Assembly (NCBI GenBank): GCA_011390695.1
Contig: JAABRW010000473.1
Location: forward strand, 1-16,625
Direction: 5' to 3'
Length of the DNA stretch: 16,625 bases
From: Desulfotignum sp.
GTDB taxonomy: Bacteria > Desulfobacterota > Desulfobacteria > Desulfobacterales > Desulfobacteraceae
Shown piece after piece: positions 13,336 to 16,625 of the stretch (positions are counted from its first letter, which is position 1; each line of letters opens with the position of its first letter). The translations under genes were made by a program, and so were the position numbers. Below the pieces are notes generated by a model that ran no database searches, was not told the origin of the DNA, and saw only the letters and a program-made list of their open reading frames with translations.

Positions 13336-14232
13336 ATGAGAATTGTAACCCGGCCTGATTTTGACGGTATTGTATGCGCAGTGCTGCTGCGTGAAGCATT
13401 GCATATTGACACGGATATATACTGGGTGGAACCCAATGAGGTCCAGAAAAAAAAAGCAGACATAAAACCCGGTGATATTCTGGCCAACCTGCCCCATGAT
13501 TCCAGATGTTCTCTGTGGTTTGATCACCATGTTTCCAACACACCGGCGCAGGCGTTTGAAGGGGCCCATGAAATTGTCGATTCAGCCGCCGGCGTGGTCC
13601 ATAAATATTATAAAACATCCGGACATCTGGACAGCCGGTTTGATGATCTGGTTTTTCACACCGATATCATTGATTCAGCCAGTTTGACCAAAGATCAGGT
13701 CCTGCACCCCCAGGATTATCCTTATGTCCTTTTGTCCATGACCATCAAAAACCGGGACAATACGGACGCAGCTTATTGGAACCGTCTGGTAAAGATGCTC
13801 AGTACCCGGGATATTGAAACTGTCATGGCTGATCCCATAGTCAGGGAACGCTGTGATATCGTGATCCAGGAAAACAAGGCGTATGCCGCTTACCTAAAGG
13901 AATATACCCGCATTCGGGGCCAAATTTCCATTACCGATTTCAGGGGCCTGGATCCTGTGCCGTCGGGCAACCGGTTTCTGATCTACTGCCTGTTTCCCGA
14001 TACCGTTGCCAGTGTCAAACTCCGGTATACCGAACCTGAAAAAACCCATGTGCTGGTAAGTATCGGGCACAGCATTTTCAACCGCAACTGCCGGGTGAAT
14101 GTGGGGCAGCTGCTGGCTCGCTACGGCGGCGGGGGCCATGCCGGTGCCGGCGGCTGCACCCTGGAGGCAAAAGATGCCCAGCAGAAAATCAATGAGATCA
14201 TACTGGTCCTGGAGGTCAATGCGCCTGTGTAG
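13336..14232 (+). CDS. DHH-family phosphoesterase (exopolyphosphatase/NrnA-like)
   Basis: 298 residues. The DHH domain carries the metal-binding motifs PDFDG (Asp8, Asp10), the name-giving FDHH (Asp63-His64-His65) and HTDIIDSAS (around 107-115). The C-terminal DHHA1 domain has the glycine-rich substrate loop GGGGHAGAGG (264-273). This set is shared by oligoribonuclease NrnA, cyclic dinucleotide hydrolases and exopolyphosphatases, so the substrate may be short RNA, pApA-type dinucleotides or polyphosphate. Sequence alone does not decide. There is no membrane or CBS domain. The start has a modest AGGA site about nine bases upstream. It is convergent with the HDOD gene, and a long stem lies between them. 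Confidence 0.88.
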   Translation: MRIVTRPDFDGIVCAVLLREALHIDTDIYWVEPNEVQKKKADIKPGDILANLPHDSRCSLWFDHHVSNTPAQAFEGAHEIVDSAAGVVHKYYKTSGHLDSRFDDLVFHTDIIDSASLTKDQVLHPQDYPYVLLSMTIKNRDNTDAAYWNRLVKMLSTRDIETVMADPIVRERCDIVIQENKAYAAYLKEYTRIRGQISITDFRGLDPVPSGNRFLIYCLFPDTVASVKLRYTEPEKTHVLVSIGHSIFNRNCRVNVGQLLARYGGGGHAGAGGCTLEAKDAQQKINEIILVLEVNAPV

Positions 14233-14233
14233 C

Positions 14234-14291
14234 TGATCCGGTTTTTTTTATTCTCCAGAGATCGGAATACCGGCCCGAAAAAATCGGATCA
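14234..14291. terminator. Long inverted repeat between convergent DHH and HDOD genes, probable shared terminator
   Basis: The segment 14234-14248 (TGATCCGGTTTTTTT) pairs with 14277-14291 (ending CGGATCA) over about 15 bp, with two G-T wobbles. The inside contains a small CGG-AATA-CCG hairpin. The left arm begins one base after the DHH stop and the right arm contains the HDOD gene's stop codon. The A/T block of the stem could act as the U-tract for either strand. The shape is not a classic terminator, so the function is inferred. Confidence 0.5.
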
Positions 14292-16007
14292 TTCTCCGGA
14301 CAAAATCATCAAGGTTAAATCATCCGTCCGGGGTACAAGATAATCAGTGCATCGTTTTTTTATCCAGGTTATCTGGTCATCCAGCTGCATTTTTTTGGAC
14401 TGAATCAACCACCGCAAAAAACCGTCAAAGTTCAGTTTTTTATCAATGTTGCAAGATTTTTTCTTTGTAATCCGGCCTTCCGTGAATCCGTCCGTATACA
14501 TATACAACCGGCTGTCAGCAAGAGAAAATTTTCTGACAGAATGCACTGCATCCGGTATGATACCCAGAGGGGGTGCTGAAGGAAGAATTTTGAAGATATC
14601 TTTTTCATTTACCAGCAAGGGGGGTAAATGTCCCACATTAATCAGTGATATTTCCCGTGAACCAGGATCAAGCCATCCTCCCACAAAAGTAACAAACATT
14701 CCTCTGGTGGCAGTTTCATAAAGTTCATTATTCATCAGATAAACAATGTGACTGATATCATCAACCACTTTACTCAAACATCGAAAAAGTGAAATGGCTT
14801 TTGCCATGAGGAGTGCGGCGGATGTTCCTTTTCCTGAAACATCTCCCAGACAGAAACAGATGGTGCCGTCCGATTTTACAAAATAGTCGTAAAAATCACC
14901 TGAAAGATGAAACGCAGGAATATTGAATGCCGCCACCTGAGGGATCTGGCCAATATCCGGCTGCAGATTTTTCTGGATTTCCCGGGCAATATCCAGTTCA
15001 GCTTCCAGTTTTGCAGCATATTCATCCCTTTGTTGAAGGGATTTTTGCAATTTCCAGGTCAATTCCACGTAACTGATATTATCTTCAGTCAATTTCTGAT
15101 TGGCCTGGTTCATCACGGTATTGAAATCAGGTTGCGTCCCTGTACTGATATCCAATGAAAAGGACATTTCTTTAACCTGGTCCGGCAAAAGAGACAATAC
15201 TGATTCTATTGTATTCCCATCCAGTCTGAAGATTTTTTTGGCCTGTTGTTTGAGTGCAGACAAAGCAGCTGCTTTGTCATGACAGGTAAAAGCGGCATTG
15301 CACAGATCAGCCAAACCCATCAGAGATGACAGGACGGTGTGCCCATCTGCTGCTGCCGTTTGCCTGCTGCGTTTTTGATTTAAAATGTTATGATGGGAGG
15401 CAATGGCTGTAATATAGGTTTCCGGCAGATGCCATTTTTTTGCCAGCAATGCCCCGACACTGTCATGGGTGGTGTGAAATAATTTTTTTTCCATTTCATG
15501 CCGTTTTTCCGGAAGATTGGCCCTTAGAAGGGGCCATCTGTCAACTTTGCCAGGTGCGATGGAAAAAAGAACCAGCAGGCCGATATCCTGGATCATGCCG
15601 CCAGTAAACGCCTGTTCCACAGGAGCTTTCACAAGACTTGAGATCTGCCGGGCAGCAATCCCTCTTCGCAGGGCATCTTCCCAGAAAATGTTGCTGTCAA
15701 ATCCAGGTATGGCAGCTTTGGACAAGGCATCTTTGACTGAAAAACACAAAACCAGATTGCGAAGTTGATCAATGCCCATGGCAACAATCGCTTCAGAAAC
15801 AGTTTCAACAGATTGGTAAAAGCCAAAAAAAGCTGAATTGACAAAACCCAGAATCTGAGCGGTTAAAACAGGATTTAAGGCTATCAGGCGGCTCAGGTGT
15901 TGGATGTCGACATCTTCTTTTAAGGTATACCGGATCAGTTCCATAATCCTGTCATCCGGTACGGGAAGATTCTCAGGCTGAAAATTTTTATATGATATGG
16001 CACGCAT
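14289..16007 (-). CDS. HDOD domain - coiled coil - SpoIIE-type PP2C phosphatase protein
   Basis: A 572-residue cytosolic signalling protein with no visible membrane segment. Residues about 10-210 form an HDOD domain (LNPVLTAQILGFVNSAFFG, AIVAMGIDQLRNLVL, GGMIQDIGLLVL, HHNI), an HD-related fold that lacks the catalytic HD set. A linker and coiled coil follow (about 295-350, ending ELDIAREIQKNLQPDIGQIP, the usual lead-in to SpoIIE/RsbU phosphatases). Residues about 355-571 form the PP2C-like phosphatase, with metal-binding aspartates in GDFYDYF (Asp371, Asp374), GDVSGKG (Asp389), YTDGFTEG (Asp506) and TDDLTLM (Asp562, Asp563). All are present, so it should be active, probably on an anti-sigma-factor antagonist that is not encoded here. 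Start 16007 has only a weak GGA ribosome site. A TTGACA at 16051-16056 could be its -35, but the -10 is poor. Confidence 0.9.
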   Translation of the reverse strand: MRAISYKNFQPENLPVPDDRIMELIRYTLKEDVDIQHLSRLIALNPVLTAQILGFVNSAFFGFYQSVETVSEAIVAMGIDQLRNLVLCFSVKDALSKAAIPGFDSNIFWEDALRRGIAARQISSLVKAPVEQAFTGGMIQDIGLLVLFSIAPGKVDRWPLLRANLPEKRHEMEKKLFHTTHDSVGALLAKKWHLPETYITAIASHHNILNQKRSRQTAAADGHTVLSSLMGLADLCNAAFTCHDKAAALSALKQQAKKIFRLDGNTIESVLSLLPDQVKEMSFSLDISTGTQPDFNTVMNQANQKLTEDNISYVELTWKLQKSLQQRDEYAAKLEAELDIAREIQKNLQPDIGQIPQVAAFNIPAFHLSGDFYDYFVKSDGTICFCLGDVSGKGTSAALLMAKAISLFRCLSKVVDDISHIVYLMNNELYETATRGMFVTFVGGWLDPGSREISLINVGHLPPLLVNEKDIFKILPSAPPLGIIPDAVHSVRKFSLADSRLYMYTDGFTEGRITKKKSCNIDKKLNFDGFLRWLIQSKKMQLDDQITWIKKRCTDYLVPRTDDLTLMILSGE

Positions 16008-16149
16008 CAGCAGATTCCGATCTATGGTAACATTTTTCAGGCCAATGGATTGTCAAATATGGTTGTTGATTATGACATGTAGGACAGGTGCTCCCTTTCT
16101 GTCAAACAAAACCTTTTCATGCCCTGGTTGAAAACATGGAAAACTCCTA

Positions 16150-16178
16150 TTGCAAGCTGTACAGGACCTGACTACAAT
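16150..16178 (+). promoter_or_regulatory. Candidate sigma70 promoter for the thiamine-binding protein gene
   Basis: TTGCAA (16150-16155) and TACAAT (16173-16178) are separated by 17 bases. The start near 16185 gives a leader of about 35 bases. The spacer contains a perfect palindrome CTGTACAG (16157-16164), a possible regulator site. The rest of the 212-base divergent gap (16008-16219) holds small imperfect repeats, such as GACAG/CTGTC near 16083-16103. No TPP riboswitch signature was seen. Confidence 0.55.
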
Positions 16179-16219
16179 GTACTGGGTTGGAATATAAATC
16201 TTTATAGAAGGAGTTGGTA

Positions 16220-16525
16220 ATGAAAGTTATTATTGATCTGTGTGTAGTTCCCCTGGGGGTCGGCCTTTCCGTCTCCAGATACGTTGCGGCCTGCCATGAA
16301 GTTATTGCTGAAGCAGGCCTGAAATCAGAACTGCACGCATATGGGACAAACATCGAAGGTGACTATGATGCTGTCTTTCAGGCAGTCAAAAAATGCCATG
16401 AAAAAATCCACCAGATGGGTGCCCCGAGGATTACTACAACCATCAAGCTTGGAACCAGAACCGACCGGGATCAGACCATGGAAGACAAGGTAAAAAGTGT
16501 TCAGGAAAAGTTACAAAAAGTGTAA
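16220..16525 (+). CDS. MTH1187-family thiamine-binding protein
   Basis: 101 residues of the MTH1187/YkoF-like (DUF77) family, small ferredoxin-fold proteins that form multimers and have been shown in some members to bind thiamine or its phosphate. Family landmarks are visible: VIIDLCVVPLGVGLSVSRYVAACHEVI near the start, the conserved YGTNIEGDYDAVF segment in the middle (42-54), and RITTTIKLGTRTDRDQTMEDKVKSV at the end. The usual role proposed is thiamine scavenging or a thiamine-related metabolic step; the exact role is uncertain. The ATG at 16220 is chosen because AAGGAG lies at 16207-16212; an in-frame TTG at 16214 is too close to it. The next gene starts 35 bases after the stop, so they may form an operon. 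Confidence 0.88.
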   Translation: MKVIIDLCVVPLGVGLSVSRYVAACHEVIAEAGLKSELHAYGTNIEGDYDAVFQAVKKCHEKIHQMGAPRITTTIKLGTRTDRDQTMEDKVKSVQEKLQKV

Positions 16526-16560
16526 AAAAAAGCAAAGGTTCATAAACAGGAGAAACGCCC

Positions 16561-16625
16561 ATGTCAGGGCCCCATAAAATCCGGCAGATGATGAAAGCAG
16601 AGCGGGCTGCTGCACAACGCAGGTT
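16561..16625 (+). CDS. Start of an unidentified gene, partial
   Basis: An ATG at 16561 with a good AGGAG site eight to twelve bases upstream opens a frame that runs off the window after 21 codons (MSGPHKIRQMMKAERAAAQR...). The visible part is basic and helical. Too little is present to name it. It lies in the same direction as, and close behind, the thiamine-binding protein gene. Confidence 0.6.
   Translation, partial: MSGPHKIRQMMKAERAAAQRR

Noticed and set aside
16008..16219. Possible TPP riboswitch before the thiamine-binding gene
   Set aside because: The conserved thi-box segments were not found, and the promoter at 16150-16178 leaves a leader of only about 35 bases, too short for one.

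Overview
The window reads as chromosomal housekeeping DNA from a Gram-negative, Deltaproteobacteria-type anaerobe. A sulfate reducer of the Desulfobacterales is the best guess. This rests on the protein style (short LeuC/LeuD pair, TraB/PrgY membrane protein, HDOD-SpoIIE signalling protein, B12-type radical SAM protein) and a moderate GC content; no rRNA or other marker is present to confirm it. No tRNA, rRNA, CRISPR array, insertion sequence or prophage was found. Genes pack both strands, and the longest gap is about 210 bases.

Bases 1-2640, minus strand: a small MucR-like helical protein, a Gate-domain (nucleoside recognition) membrane protein and the start of recN form a tight, overlapping cluster. 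Divergent from it is a TraB/PrgY-family membrane protein (2639-3826, plus). The shared region holds two back-to-back sigma70-like promoters and a set of mutually exclusive hairpins.

Bases 3900-8610: purN and a very cysteine-rich 77-residue protein (minus strand) are followed by a divergent polA-nadK pair (plus), that is DNA polymerase I and NAD kinase in a probable operon.

Bases 8630-12470, minus strand: an HTH-cupin regulator, leuC and leuD form one operon with very short spacings. Downstream is a B12-binding/radical SAM protein that has its own near-consensus promoter just after leuD. The regulator has a sigma70-like promoter overlapped by palindromes, which suggests that it controls its own operon.

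Bases 12550-16625: a YigZ/IMPACT protein (minus), a DHH-family phosphoesterase (plus) convergent with an HDOD-coiled coil-SpoIIE phosphatase protein (minus), an MTH1187-type thiamine-binding protein (plus), and the first 21 codons of an unidentified gene.

Most genes are ordinary housekeeping genes. The parts most worth a second look are the promoter and leader architecture at 2490-2605, the HTH-cupin/leuCD/radical SAM locus with its operators, the cysteine-rich protein beside polA, and the HDOD-phosphatase fusion.
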